Positions 51,301 to 59,425 are shown, counted from the stretch's first letter. The stretch: 64,000 bases of DNA from Mycobacterium sp. AZCC_0083 (GCF_014202335.1 NZ_JACHGP010000017.1:62001-126000); one strand, 5' to 3'. Made by a program: numbers and translations. Notes: a model not told the origin generated them from the sequence alone.

Positions 51301-51816
51301 GCCGAGCGCGCAGTGAGCGATCGCACCGACTTCAGCGAAGCGGCCGCCAAGGGCCTGTACAAGTTCACCGCCTACAAGGACGAGTACGAGGTCGCGCGAT
51401 TACTCACCGATCCGGGATTCCTGTCCCAGGTGCAGGCAGAGATCCCGAACGGCGAGAACCTGACCTACAAGCTGCATCCGCCCGCGCTGCGGGCCATGGG
51501 ACGGAAGAAGAAGATCGGCCTCGGCCCGCGCAGCCATGTCTCTCTGCGGGTCCTCGCCAAGGGGAAACGACTGCGCGGTACCGTGTTCGACCCATTTGGC
51601 TACGCGCACGTGCGCAAGGTCGAGCGCGCCCTGTTGGCGGAGTACGAGAACATCGTGTCCCGGCTGGCTGCCGAACTCGACATCGCCAACTACGACCGTG
51701 CCGTCACGATCGCCGCCCTGCCCGATATGGTGCGCGGCTACGAGGACATCAAACTCGCCAGTGTCGAGGGCTACCACGGCCGGCTACGGGAACTGGGAAT
51801 CATTCCTTCGCAGTAG
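48334..51816 (+). CDS. Fused indolepyruvate ferredoxin oxidoreductase-like protein
   Basis: A 1160-residue fused 2-oxoacid:ferredoxin oxidoreductase. In order: thiamine-pyrophosphate alpha-type domain (about residues 25-240); TPP-binding core with a cluster motif CSGCPHNRSTAIPEGS (near 440); a ferredoxin-like Cys-rich segment (CEGCGDCGVKSNCLS near 643, then CNTDYSCLDGDC); a gamma domain (FFAGIGGTGIVTVNQ near 730); and a C-terminal DUF6537-like region. It would decarboxylate an amino-acid-derived 2-oxo acid to an acyl-CoA while reducing ferredoxin, here in a single chain. ATG 48334, GTG 48337 or ATG 48346 could be the start. The divergent Lrp gene and the convergent aminotransferase fit an amino-acid breakdown route. 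Confidence 0.88.
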   Translation: MVSRMTDLDIRRPDQQPYDLSDRYRTGSAPVILTGVQAIARAFVEQNERDARAGLRVATFVSGYQGSPLGGVDRMLAGMPEVLQKHDITFVPGMNEELAATSVWGSQADLAKFSTGTALYDGVVGVWYGKGPGLDRATDAIRHANMYGANPRGGMLLLVGDDPASKSSTVPAVSERSLAALGIPVLFPRNAREIVTMAMHGVAMSRASGCVVALKIVADVADGAWSVDGSVADIDIEVPQVRWEGRPFVYRQRPMAAPTDSLDAEADLYGPRWDVVRAYGAANGLDVIELDPPHASIGIAATGPTFDSVRQALTDLGADDMALHRAGIKLLRIGMPTPLGPDAVLSFAEGLEEILVVEDKTAFVETQVREILYGRTDAPRIIGKKDAAGRLLIPVGGELTAGRLLAPLRRVLRSRLELKKPPPPALTLEVLTAKRAAYFCSGCPHNRSTAIPEGSIAGGGIGCHTMVTMSGRQDSAVTGLTQMGGEGSQWIGQAPFIDVPHMFQNVGDGTFFHSGQLAVQACVAAGVNITYKLLYNEVVAMTGAQDAEGALTVAKLTHKLTAEGVKQIIICADEPHRHDKCALAKGTVLWHRDRLDEAQKRLRDVKGVTVLIYDQHCAADARRQRKRGTLPTRNTRVLINEAVCEGCGDCGVKSNCLSVQPVDTEFGRKTRIDQTSCNTDYSCLDGDCPSFVTVEVVPGKKASPRRTPEPPVLPDVVVEPVTSTQNVFFAGIGGTGIVTVNQVLATAALRAGYEVESLDQIGLSQKAGPVVSHLRFAEAKLDPSNRLTPGSADCILAFDLLAAADTKNLGYGDPSKTIAIVSTSKTPTGEMVYDKAVSYPETPYLLNRLGQVSHDVHSFDALAAAHELFGNTAAANFLLIGAAYQTGALRLPAESIEEAISINGVAVKANVAAFRWGRLAIADPVRFDTAASPASDRQSPPPPPAHVLAGTTFTGRVGDLISRRAADLVQFQSGRVATRYTTLLQQIWTAERAVSDRTDFSEAAAKGLYKFTAYKDEYEVARLLTDPGFLSQVQAEIPNGENLTYKLHPPALRAMGRKKKIGLGPRSHVSLRVLAKGKRLRGTVFDPFGYAHVRKVERALLAEYENIVSRLAAELDIANYDRAVTIAALPDMVRGYEDIKLASVEGYHGRLRELGIIPSQ

Positions 51817-51856
51817 GTGGCGATTCACATCTCGTGCGACGAAACGCGTGGCTGGA

Positions 51857-53035
51857 TCAGCGGGGTGTCCAGACGGCGAGCGCGCGGCAAGCGGCGCTGA
51901 CGACGGCAGCGCTCGGGGCGTAGGTCAATCGGATGTGATCGGCGTATTCCGGACCGAATGCTTCACCCGGAACTACCGCGATCCCGGCAACATCGAGGAG
52001 GGACTCGGCAACCTTGGTGCCGCTCAAACCGGTCGCCGAGACGTCTGCCCACACGTACAGCGCACCTTCCGGCACGGACGGCTGGAACCCAGCGACCGTT
52101 TCCAACGCGGAGCACAGCTCGTCGCGTCGTCGGCCGTATTCGTGGACCATTGCGCCGATCTCGTCTTGGACTCCGCTGTCGCTCAGCGCGACGATCGACG
52201 CGCGCTGTACGAACGCGGGCGCACAACCCACACTGTTCTGGATGAACCCGTCGAGAGCCTCTTGGGCCGACTCCGGGGCTGCGATGTAGCCGATGCGCCA
52301 ACCGGGCATCGCGTGCGACTTCGAAAGACCGCCGATGGTGAACGTGCGGTCGGCGAGTTCTTGGTGCGCAGCGGGAGCACGATGCTGCACCCCATCGAAT
52401 CGGATCTGCGCGTAGATTTCGTCCGAGACCACCCAGCAACTACTCCGTCGGCATGCCTCAGTGACGGCTGTGATCTCCCCCTCGTCCAGCACGCGTCCAG
52501 TTGGGTTGCCCGGCGTGTTCAACACAATGGCCCGGGTCCTGTCGCTCATCGCTGCGAGAAGCTCGGTGCTGTCGAAGCGGTACCCCGTGGCGGCCCCGGG
52601 CAGGACGCGGCGCACGGTCGCGGACAGCAATGTGATCATCGGTTCGTAGCTGACCCAGTGAGGTCCGACCACCACCACTTCGTCACCCGGCTCCAGGATC
52701 GCCGCCAGGCTCGCGTAGACGCCGTACTTCGCCGACGGCACCACGTAAACCCTGGAGCTGGGGACATCGACACCATGGTCCCGCCTGAGTGCCTCCGCGG
52801 CCGCCCCACGCGCTTCGGGCAACCCGGCGCTCGGCGTGTAGCGGGTGTACCCGTCTCGGAGTGCCTGCTCGGCTGCTTCGACGATCCGAGTGGGTGTAGC
52901 GAAACTCGGTTCGCCGGTTGCGAGGTCGAGGATGGTCTCACCGGCGGCACGCAATACGGCCACGCGCCGCGCGATTTCATAGGTCGCCGATTTCGGCACC
53001 GGACGGGCGGTCGGCGGGGCTTGCAGAATTGTCAC
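51857..53035 (-). CDS. PLP-dependent aminotransferase (class I/II)
   Basis: A 392-residue fold type I aminotransferase of the aspartate aminotransferase group. The Schiff-base Lys lies in GGLSKSHAMPGWRIGYI (near residue 236). The phosphate-binding and carboxylate-binding blocks are NTPGNPTGRVLDEGE and FVQRASIVAL, and LDLATGEPSFATPTRI is at the N-terminus. The GTG at 53035 overlaps the TGA of the FAH-family gene, so the two are coupled. It should move an amino group between an amino acid or amine-derived acid and a 2-oxo acid, as part of the RpiR-linked nitrogen catabolic operon. Confidence 0.9.
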   Translation of the reverse strand: MTILQAPPTARPVPKSATYEIARRVAVLRAAGETILDLATGEPSFATPTRIVEAAEQALRDGYTRYTPSAGLPEARGAAAEALRRDHGVDVPSSRVYVVPSAKYGVYASLAAILEPGDEVVVVGPHWVSYEPMITLLSATVRRVLPGAATGYRFDSTELLAAMSDRTRAIVLNTPGNPTGRVLDEGEITAVTEACRRSSCWVVSDEIYAQIRFDGVQHRAPAAHQELADRTFTIGGLSKSHAMPGWRIGYIAAPESAQEALDGFIQNSVGCAPAFVQRASIVALSDSGVQDEIGAMVHEYGRRRDELCSALETVAGFQPSVPEGALYVWADVSATGLSGTKVAESLLDVAGIAVVPGEAFGPEYADHIRLTYAPSAAVVSAACRALAVWTPR

Positions 53036-53895
53036 GCCAGTGCTCCTTGAGGTTGCTTGCGCAATCGGACTGTGTTCTGGATCGAGCCGATCTGTGTGAT
53101 CGAGCATTCGACAACGTCGCCGTTCTGGAGGAAGTCGACCGCCGAATCGCCGGCTGCCGTGCCCGCGGGACTGCCCGTGAGCACGACGTCACCGGCCGCC
53201 AGTGGCGCGGCACGCTCAATCGCGGCGATCAATTCCACTGCCGAGTGCACCATTTCGTCTAGGGAGGCGTGCTGTCTTAGCACGCCATTGACGGATGACC
53301 TCATCACCAGTTGTCCGAGCTCGGGCAATTCGTCGGCGGTCGTGATGTACGGACCGATCGGGCACGAGCGTCGCGCCGACTTCGCACACGTGACGGTCGG
53401 GTCCGTCTGTTGCAGCGCGCGCAGGGTCAGATCGTTCGCGACCGCATAGCCGAAGACGGATGAAGGGTTGGCCACGGATGCGGACGGTCGACAATCCACC
53501 ACGACGGCGAGCTCGACTTCGTAATCGCAATGCTGGTCGGGCGTCGAGGTGATCATGAGGGTATCGCCGCTCGCAGCCAGCGTGCTCGGTGAACGTTCGA
53601 ACAGGTGAGGGATCGGTGACGCGGACATCCCGACCTCGGCCGCGTGTGCAGCGAAGTTCGCGCCCGCTCCCACGATCCGTTGGTTGGGCGTGATCGGGCA
53701 GTGCAACGCGTCGGCGCGTACCAACTCGCCCGCCGGCTGTGGGTAGCCCCATGATTCCCAGAGCCGCGCTATCGCGATGGCCGTGCCCGTGTCCGCTGGG
53801 TCGACGCCTAGACACGGCATCGGCAGCCACTGCTCAGAATCCATGGAGACGGCGAACCCGATCCAACTTCCGCTCGAGATCCGGCCGAGCCTCAT
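53032..53895 (-). CDS. Fumarylacetoacetate hydrolase family protein
   Basis: A 287-residue FAH-family protein. The metal ligands are in HCDYEVELAVVV (Glu-x-Glu near residue 123) and the Asp of YAVANDLTLRALQQ; a further VVLTGSPAGTAAG loop follows. Family members cleave C-C bonds of diketo acids or hydrate/decarboxylate dienoates, using Mg or Mn. The ATG at 53895 overlaps the amidohydrolase stop by four bases. In this operon it would act after amide cleavage, on the carbon skeleton. The exact reaction cannot be assigned. Confidence 0.87.
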   Translation of the reverse strand: MRLGRISSGSWIGFAVSMDSEQWLPMPCLGVDPADTGTAIAIARLWESWGYPQPAGELVRADALHCPITPNQRIVGAGANFAAHAAEVGMSASPIPHLFERSPSTLAASGDTLMITSTPDQHCDYEVELAVVVDCRPSASVANPSSVFGYAVANDLTLRALQQTDPTVTCAKSARRSCPIGPYITTADELPELGQLVMRSSVNGVLRQHASLDEMVHSAVELIAAIERAAPLAAGDVVLTGSPAGTAAGDSAVDFLQNGDVVECSITQIGSIQNTVRLRKQPQGALA

Positions 53896-54581
53896 TGCGC
53901 GGCTCCAGCCTGCGCCCACGCCTCACCGATTTCCGCGGCTGTCGCATGATCGCAGCGGTATGCCGTGAGCACGTGCATCGCGGCCTCGTGCAACGACCGG
54001 TCGTCGCTGGCGACACCATCGCGGACCAACGTGACGTAATAGTCGCGCGACACGGCATCCCTGATTGTCGAGTCCACACACCCCTCAGTCGTACAGCCGG
54101 TCACGACGATCGACTCGATACCGTTGCTGCGCAACAGCATGTCGAGGTCTGTGCCGGCGAAACCGCTTGAGCGTCGCTTGTCGACGACGGCGTCGCCGTC
54201 GCGGTAGCCGAGGCCATCCAGGAACTCGTGTCCCCAGGTGCCCGGCTTGGCGAAGTCGAACTCCGGCTGTTCGGATCGTCCGTAGGTGTTCTTCATTCGC
54301 AGTTCGAACCGCAACTGCGCCGGGGACTGGAAGAGTTCGGTCTGTGTACTGGTCACGCGAACCCAGATGATCAGTACCCCGGCCGCGCGCGCCGCGTCGA
54401 CAAGCGACGCGATGGTCGGAACGATCGGTGGATATGCGCTGATGTCGGCTCCGGCAGCGGCAAAGGCGCCGTCAGCGTGGCACAAGTCGTTCTGCATGTC
54501 GATGACGACCAGCGCGGTCGTGCCCCGCTCGACCAGTTCGTCCAAGGTCTCACGCACCTGCGCGCGTCGGATGGTTAGCAC
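53892..54581 (-). CDS. Isochorismatase-like cysteine amidohydrolase
   Basis: A 229-residue isochorismatase-like hydrolase with the full triad of the amidase subgroup: Asp in VVIDMQNDLCH (near residue 28), Lys in VVDKRRSSGFAGTDLD (near 133) and Cys in VVTGCTTEGCVDST (near 168). These residues mark amidases such as N-carbamoylsarcosine amidase, maleamate amidase or ureidoacrylate hydrolase (RutB), rather than isochorismatase proper. It should release ammonia, or carbon dioxide and ammonia, from an amide or carbamoyl substrate. It is first in the minus-strand enzyme arm after the RpiR gene. Confidence 0.88.
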   Translation of the reverse strand: MLTIRRAQVRETLDELVERGTTALVVIDMQNDLCHADGAFAAAGADISAYPPIVPTIASLVDAARAAGVLIIWVRVTSTQTELFQSPAQLRFELRMKNTYGRSEQPEFDFAKPGTWGHEFLDGLGYRDGDAVVDKRRSSGFAGTDLDMLLRSNGIESIVVTGCTTEGCVDSTIRDAVSRDYYVTLVRDGVASDDRSLHEAAMHVLTAYRCDHATAAEIGEAWAQAGAAQ

Positions 54582-54589
54582 GGTGTCTC

Positions 54590-55663
54590 CTAGGTGATCT
54601 GGGTGTCGCTAAACACCGAGTCGATGCGCTTCAGGGCTGATAGGGAACGGTCGGGATTGCTGTGTATTACCGCGGTGACGATGGCGTTGATCAGCGCAAC
54701 GGTCGCGGTCAGCGAGTTGCTGAGCTCCGCCGAGTCGGTTGGCACTCGCAGCACTTGTTGGGATGCCCGGGCGACGCCTGATTCTGAGCTGTCAGTGATG
54801 GCCGCCGTTTGGACGTCGGCGGCGGCGGCGCGGATGAGCAGTCGCTCGCTCGATGCGATGTAGCGCCAGAACGAGATGCCGATGACTAGATCGTCGGTTC
54901 CCAGATCGGCGATGTGGATCGCCGTCTCGATCTCGGTGGTCGGCGCGATCGCGTCGACTCCTGCAAGGCGAAGGAGGTGAGCAGCCAGTGATGCCGCGTG
55001 CGAAGAGAGTCCAGACGCCACGATCACCGTGCGGCGTGCAGCTGTGATCGTCTCGGCCAGTTCGGCGATCTTTGCCGCACTGTTCCACTCCGCAGCAAGC
55101 GCGATGTTGGCGCTGTCGCGGCTGAACACGCCGGGCACAGCGTCCTCTTCGGTCTGCCCGGCGGCCAAGGTTCTGGAGATCTTCTCTGCGGCAGTGCGGA
55201 ATCGCGTGTAGTCGTCACGCAGTTGGGATTTGAGCCCGGCGAAGCCGTCGTATTCGAGCTCGTTGCAGAGCCGGACGACCGTGGCGCCGTCGACGCCGGC
55301 TTCTTGAGCAAGGGACTCGACGGTGCGCAACATCAGGGCAGCGGGGTCGGTGAGCATGATCTGGGCGAGTACGCGTCGCTTCGGTGTCAGGAACGGCATC
55401 CGATCGCGTAGGCGAGCCTCGAAGTCGGCCGTCGCGGAGCTTTCGGGCAGAACAGCGGAGCTTTCGGGCAGAACAGCGGAGCTTTCGGCCAGAACAGCGG
55501 AGCTTTCGGCAGGAGCGGGGGACTGCTTCGTCTGTGCTTTCGAGTCGCGCTTCCTCTGCGCTGTTGCAGCGGTTGCCGATTGGCGCCTGGCCTTCGGTTT
55601 CGTCTCTTTGGGCGAACCTCTTTGCGGCTCGGGTTTGTTCGTCGAACGTGCAACCCTCGCCAT
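54590..55663 (-). CDS. MurR/RpiR family regulator with repeat-bearing N-terminus
   Basis: A 357-residue RpiR-type regulator. After a basic, Ala/Ser-rich N-terminal extension of about 80 residues, an HTH_6 domain follows (LTPKRRVLAQIMLTDPAALM, then VDGATVVRLCNELEYDGFAG) and a C-terminal SIS sugar/phosphate-binding domain (TVIVASGLSSHAASLAAHLL). The extension contains four seven-residue repeats of the type ESSAVLP, encoded by a 21-base minisatellite. A strong GAAGGAG site supports the ATG. It heads the enzyme arm and is divergent from the permease arm, with a four-site operator array between them. Confidence 0.88.
   Translation of the reverse strand: MARVARSTNKPEPQRGSPKETKPKARRQSATAATAQRKRDSKAQTKQSPAPAESSAVLAESSAVLPESSAVLPESSATADFEARLRDRMPFLTPKRRVLAQIMLTDPAALMLRTVESLAQEAGVDGATVVRLCNELEYDGFAGLKSQLRDDYTRFRTAAEKISRTLAAGQTEEDAVPGVFSRDSANIALAAEWNSAAKIAELAETITAARRTVIVASGLSSHAASLAAHLLRLAGVDAIAPTTEIETAIHIADLGTDDLVIGISFWRYIASSERLLIRAAAADVQTAAITDSSESGVARASQQVLRVPTDSAELSNSLTATVALINAIVTAVIHSNPDRSLSALKRIDSVFSDTQIT
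55435..55518. repeat. 21-base minisatellite, four copies, in the RpiR gene
   Basis: Units starting CGGAGCTTTCGG begin at 55435, 55456, 55477 and 55498; the last is diverged. On the minus strand they encode seven-residue Ser/Glu repeats in the N-terminal extension of the RpiR protein. Copy number may vary between strains without shifting the frame. Confidence 0.85.
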
Positions 55664-55909
55664 CAGGACTCCTTCACGGATCGGTGGTGTACAGCGACAT
55701 TCGAATACTCGAGCGGAACAGCGCTTCCCCTGCTGCTCCGGGCCACGGGGTTGGGTGGTCGACGACACCGACAGCCTCCATGACGGGCGCCGTGCCTCTG
55801 CGGGCTTGGCTTCCCTTCGTGGAATGCCGCGTGCGCGCCCATCGCCGCCCTTCCGCTGGATGTTTGCGCAATCTGACGTGGGTTCACGCTAGCCGAGTTC
55901 CTGAGCTGT
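55664..55909. other. Upstream region of the RpiR gene
   Basis: No gene supported on either strand. It presumably holds the RpiR promoter and leader. A short TGCGCA palindrome is at 55865-55870. Confidence 0.35.
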
Positions 55910-56048
55910 TGCAATCTGTGCTGCACGATCGCCCATGGTGTGCAACATTCTATGCATGACCGTAGTTCGACCGGCCGCGAGGATCCTGCGAAGACTAAGT
56001 CATGCAACATTCAGTGCAGCTGGCGCCGTCAATGCAACAGAATCAGCA
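55910..56048. promoter_or_regulatory. Four-site operator array TGCA-N8-TGCA
   Basis: Three 16-base sites with TGCA at both ends and eight bases between lie at 55910-55925, 55941-55956 and 56003-56018. The last two differ at only two positions (TGCAACATTC shared). A fourth, partial site, TGCAACAGAATCAGCA, is at 56033-56048. Site starts are 31, 62 and 30 bases apart, close to 3, 6 and 3 helical turns, so all would face the same side of the DNA. The array lies between the divergent RpiR and permease genes and is the obvious RpiR target. Confidence 0.75.
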
Positions 56049-56177
56049 ATTGGTTTCGATCGTGGTTTAGGTTATCCAACAAAGGATTTGGTAACCGAAA
56101 GCCTCGATTCGCTCCACCCTCGGGTTGACAGCCGATCCCCCCGAGGCTCTAATTCCACATATTCGCTCCAGCGCCAT

Positions 56178-56212
56178 ACCACACAACGACCTGCGATAGT
56201 CCGCTGTGTGGT
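56178..56212. promoter_or_regulatory. Inverted repeat just upstream of the permease gene
   Basis: ACCACACA and TGTGTGGT are perfect 8-base arms 19 bases apart, ending 42 bases before the ATG at 56255. It may be a second operator, or a hairpin in the message leader. Its sequence differs from the TGCA array. Confidence 0.5.
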
Positions 56213-56254
56213 GCGTCTTGGAGACCGGATCTACTGGCGAGAGGCTAGAGACAG

Positions 56255-57775
56255 ATGGCCAATACAGTCCCCACATCATCGAGTGCATCAGGCGAAGGAC
56301 CGAAGCTTGAACGGGGGATTCTGACAACCCGGAACTGCGTGGCGCTGTCTGCTGCCGCGATGGCGCCTGTGCTCGCAGTCGTGCTGAACGCGCCTGCGGC
56401 CGGAGCCAACGCAGGCGCGGCCCTGCCCGTCGCGTTCCTGCTGGCGTTCGTTGCCGCGTTGTTCGTGTCCAACACCGTCATCGAGTTCACGAAGAAGCTT
56501 CCTTCCTCGGGCTCCTTCTACACGTTCTGTACCAAATCGATCGGTAGCCTCGCAGGGTTTCTCACCGGGTGGATCTACGCCGCGGCGTTCGTCGCGTTGA
56601 CGATCGGGCTCTTCACCGCGAACGGTGCCTTCATGCATACCTACCTGCAGTCGACCTTCGGTTGGGACGTCCCGTGGTGGCTCCTCGGGATCATCCTGGT
56701 AGGACTGGCGATGATCCTGTCGGTGCGGAGCATCAGGACATCGGTGCGGCTGGACCTCATCCTGCTCGCAGCGGAGATGTTCGTCTTCGCCTTGCTGGCG
56801 CTCATCGCCATCATCCGTGCGGGCAGCGGCAACAGCCTCTCGTACTTCAACCCGACTTCCGGCCCGAACGGTCTTTCCGGGGTGGGCCTGGGTGTCGTCT
56901 TCGGACTCTTGTCTTACATCGGCTTCGAGGCCGCAGCAACATTGGGTGAGGAGACCGCCAACCCCAAACGCAATGTGCCGCTGGCCATCCGAGCTGCGCT
57001 CATCGGAGTCGGCGTGTTCTTCGTCTTCGTACTGTACGGACTGGCGGCCGGCTTCCATCTGAACACCGCCGAGGGACTGACGAACTTCCTTGCCAGCCCT
57101 GCCCAGTTCACCTCCCTGGCCGAGCAGAACGCCCCATGGCTCACGCAGCCCGTGGAGTTCGCCGCGGTTGCCGGCTTGTTCTCGTGCATGCTCGCAGTGC
57201 TCAACACGACAGTTCGGGTCATGTACGCGATGGCAAGTGAGCGGGTACTCCCGCCCGTGCTCTCGCGAATCCATCCGAAGTTCCGCTCGCCGTTCATCTC
57301 GATCTACGTGCTGGTCGGCTTCTCGGTCATCGTCGGCATCGCGCTGTCGCTATGGGTGGGTTCCGGCCTGACCGACGTCTACGGATTCACCGGCTCGATC
57401 GGCACCATCGGTGTCATCCTTGTCTACGCGATGGCCAACGTCGGCCTCATCAGATTCTATTGGGGGGAAGCCGATTTCAACGCCTGGCGGCACTTGGTTG
57501 CGCCGGTGATCGGCACCGCCGTGTTGCTCTATCCCTTGTGGTCGACGGTGAAGCCTGGCCAAGACTTCCCGTACAACCACGTCAGCCAGATCGTTCTCGT
57601 CTGGCTCCTGATCGGGCTGGCCGTCTACTACTACATCAAGCGCACGGCGCCCGAGAAGCTTGCCGCGATGGGCGCAACGATGGCCACAGACGACATCGAC
57701 TTCGCAGAGGGGAAGTCGCCAAGCCTGTCGCCGGACGGCCTGCCCGACGTGGATCCCGCGCTCGAGAAGCCCTGA
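56255..57775 (+). CDS. APC family amino acid/amine permease
   Basis: A 506-residue permease with about twelve membrane helices. The first helix pair begins near residue 23 (TTRNCVALSAAAMAPVLAVV) and carries a variant of the APC substrate-binding loop. The GFEAAATLGEETANPKRNVP segment near residue 225 is the signature of the APC superfamily. It would import an amino acid, amine or related nitrogen compound by proton symport. It is the first gene of the plus-strand arm, 11 bases before the first SDR gene. The importer type points to a nitrogenous, amino-acid-sized substrate for the whole locus. Confidence 0.88.
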   Translation: MANTVPTSSSASGEGPKLERGILTTRNCVALSAAAMAPVLAVVLNAPAAGANAGAALPVAFLLAFVAALFVSNTVIEFTKKLPSSGSFYTFCTKSIGSLAGFLTGWIYAAAFVALTIGLFTANGAFMHTYLQSTFGWDVPWWLLGIILVGLAMILSVRSIRTSVRLDLILLAAEMFVFALLALIAIIRAGSGNSLSYFNPTSGPNGLSGVGLGVVFGLLSYIGFEAAATLGEETANPKRNVPLAIRAALIGVGVFFVFVLYGLAAGFHLNTAEGLTNFLASPAQFTSLAEQNAPWLTQPVEFAAVAGLFSCMLAVLNTTVRVMYAMASERVLPPVLSRIHPKFRSPFISIYVLVGFSVIVGIALSLWVGSGLTDVYGFTGSIGTIGVILVYAMANVGLIRFYWGEADFNAWRHLVAPVIGTAVLLYPLWSTVKPGQDFPYNHVSQIVLVWLLIGLAVYYYIKRTAPEKLAAMGATMATDDIDFAEGKSPSLSPDGLPDVDPALEKP

Positions 57776-57786
57776 CAGAGGACACC

Positions 57787-58539
57787 ATGACCAAGAAACT
57801 CACCGACAAGGTCGCCATCGTCACCGGTGGCGCACGAGGGATCGGCGGCCAGATCGCGATGGCGTTCGCCGCCGAGGGCGCCGACGTGGTCATCGCCGAC
57901 GTGCTGAGCGAGGCGGCGGCAGAGCGGGTGATCGCGTCCATCGCCGAGTCCGGCCGTCGCTCTCGGTTCGTGCACACCAACGTCGCCGACGAGAAGCAGG
58001 TGCGCGCAATGGTCGACATCGCAGTCGCCGAGTTCGGCAGGGTCGACATTCTGGTCAACAACGCTGGGACCTTCAGCGAGCACGGATGCGAAGACCTCTC
58101 GATCGAAGAGTTCGACAGGGTAGTCGGAGTGAACCTGCGCGGCTCCTTCATGTGCAGCAGATTCGTGATCCCGGGCATGCTCGAGCGCAAGAGCGGCGTG
58201 ATCATCAACGTCGCCTCGCAGCTCGGCCAGATCGGCGGGCTGGACATGGTCCACTACTGCGCGAGCAAGGCCGGGATCATTGGGATGACCAAGGCGATGG
58301 CTCGGGAGGTCGCCACCAGAGGCGTTCGAGTCAACGCCATCGCACCCGGCCCGATCGTGACGGACATGATGGCCGAGGAGAGCGAGGAGTGGGCCGCCCG
58401 CAAGCTCTCCGAGCTGCCGATGGCGCGCTTCGGAGAAGTGGACGAAGTGGCGCCGACGGCGGTCTTCCTCGCTTCCGAAGACTCCTCCTACTACGTCGGC
58501 CAGACGCTCTGCCCCAACGGCGGAGACGTAATGCTCTGA
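57787..58539 (+). CDS. SDR family oxidoreductase, first of pair
   Basis: A 250-residue classical short-chain dehydrogenase. The cofactor motif is VTGGARGIGGQIAMAFAAEG (near residue 12), followed by an Asp at the end of the second strand (VVIADV) that favours NAD(H). The catalytic residues are Ser in NVASQLGQIGG and YCASKAG, with Tyr and Lys. It would interconvert a hydroxy and a keto group. Its gene follows the permease within a dozen bases. The paired SDR next to it may act on the neighbouring step. Confidence 0.9.
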   Translation: MTKKLTDKVAIVTGGARGIGGQIAMAFAAEGADVVIADVLSEAAAERVIASIAESGRRSRFVHTNVADEKQVRAMVDIAVAEFGRVDILVNNAGTFSEHGCEDLSIEEFDRVVGVNLRGSFMCSRFVIPGMLERKSGVIINVASQLGQIGGLDMVHYCASKAGIIGMTKAMAREVATRGVRVNAIAPGPIVTDMMAEESEEWAARKLSELPMARFGEVDEVAPTAVFLASEDSSYYVGQTLCPNGGDVML

Positions 58540-58571
58540 GAGGGGCACCTCTTTGGAAAGTTGAGACGTCC

Positions 58572-59348
58572 ATGTTTGAACTCACTGGCCGGGTAGCACT
58601 CATTACCGGGGCTGCCTCTGGGATCGGTGCGGCAACCGCAAGGGTGTTCGCCGAGGCGGGCGCCAACCTGGCATTGGCCTGGTATCCGCCGGACGGTCAC
58701 GACATCGGCATCGTCGAAGATGCGGTGGCGAAGGCAGGAACACGGAGCATTGCGGTCGAGGTTGACGTACGTAGCACGGCGGACGTCGATTCGATCGTCG
58801 AACAGGCGGTGTCGAAGTTCGGCCGCCTCGACATCGTCGTGGCCAACGCCGGGATCGCCCGCAAGGTCGATCTTGCGGACCTGGACGACGACGCGTGGCA
58901 GGCAGTGATCGACGTCGATCTCAACGGTGCCTGGCGGTGCTTCCGAGCCGCGCTGCCACACATGCGTGAGGCGGGCTACGGGCGGTTGCTGGCAACCTCC
59001 TCGGCCGCTGGCACCGTACAGGGGTGGCCGAAGCTTCCCCACTACACCGCGGCGAAGGCGGGACTGGGCGGACTCATCAAGACACTCGCCGTCGAATACG
59101 GGCCGGACGGTGTGACCGCCAACGCGGTCGCACCTGGCGTCATCGACACCCCACAGGCCAACGACCCGGTCAACTCACTCGGCCCCGACGGGGTCAAGGA
59201 GGTCGCAGCCAAGATGCCCTCGGGACGGTTGGGTCAGCCGGAGGACATCGCGTACGTCTACCAGTTCCTGGCCAGCGAGCAAGGTGCCCACGTGAGTGGA
59301 CAAGTGATCGCTGCCGACGGCGCGCGCTATCTCGCCGGGCTGGGTTAG
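58572..59348 (+). CDS. SDR family oxidoreductase, second of pair
   Basis: A 258-residue classical short-chain dehydrogenase with cofactor motif ITGAASGIGAATARVFAEAG and catalytic Ser (TSSAAGTVQGWPKLPHY) and Tyr-Lys (YTAAKAG). The second strand ends in LAWYPPDG rather than with an Asp, so its cofactor preference may differ from the first SDR, possibly NADP(H). It lies 32 bases downstream of the first SDR. Having two SDRs of different apparent cofactor preference side by side suggests two successive oxidation steps, or an oxidation/reduction pair. Confidence 0.9.
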   Translation: MFELTGRVALITGAASGIGAATARVFAEAGANLALAWYPPDGHDIGIVEDAVAKAGTRSIAVEVDVRSTADVDSIVEQAVSKFGRLDIVVANAGIARKVDLADLDDDAWQAVIDVDLNGAWRCFRAALPHMREAGYGRLLATSSAAGTVQGWPKLPHYTAAKAGLGGLIKTLAVEYGPDGVTANAVAPGVIDTPQANDPVNSLGPDGVKEVAAKMPSGRLGQPEDIAYVYQFLASEQGAHVSGQVIAADGARYLAGLG

Positions 59349-59425
59349 AACGTCGTCGCTCTGTCCAGACGGGATCGCAGTGTCGCGCCGATCTGGGGCC
59401 CAACGCTAAAACACGAGGAGTAGGC

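Noticed and set aside
51536..53050. A long plus-strand frame over the aminotransferase
   Set aside because: It runs from inside the oxidoreductase gene through the antisense of the aminotransferase. No domain, low-complexity composition.
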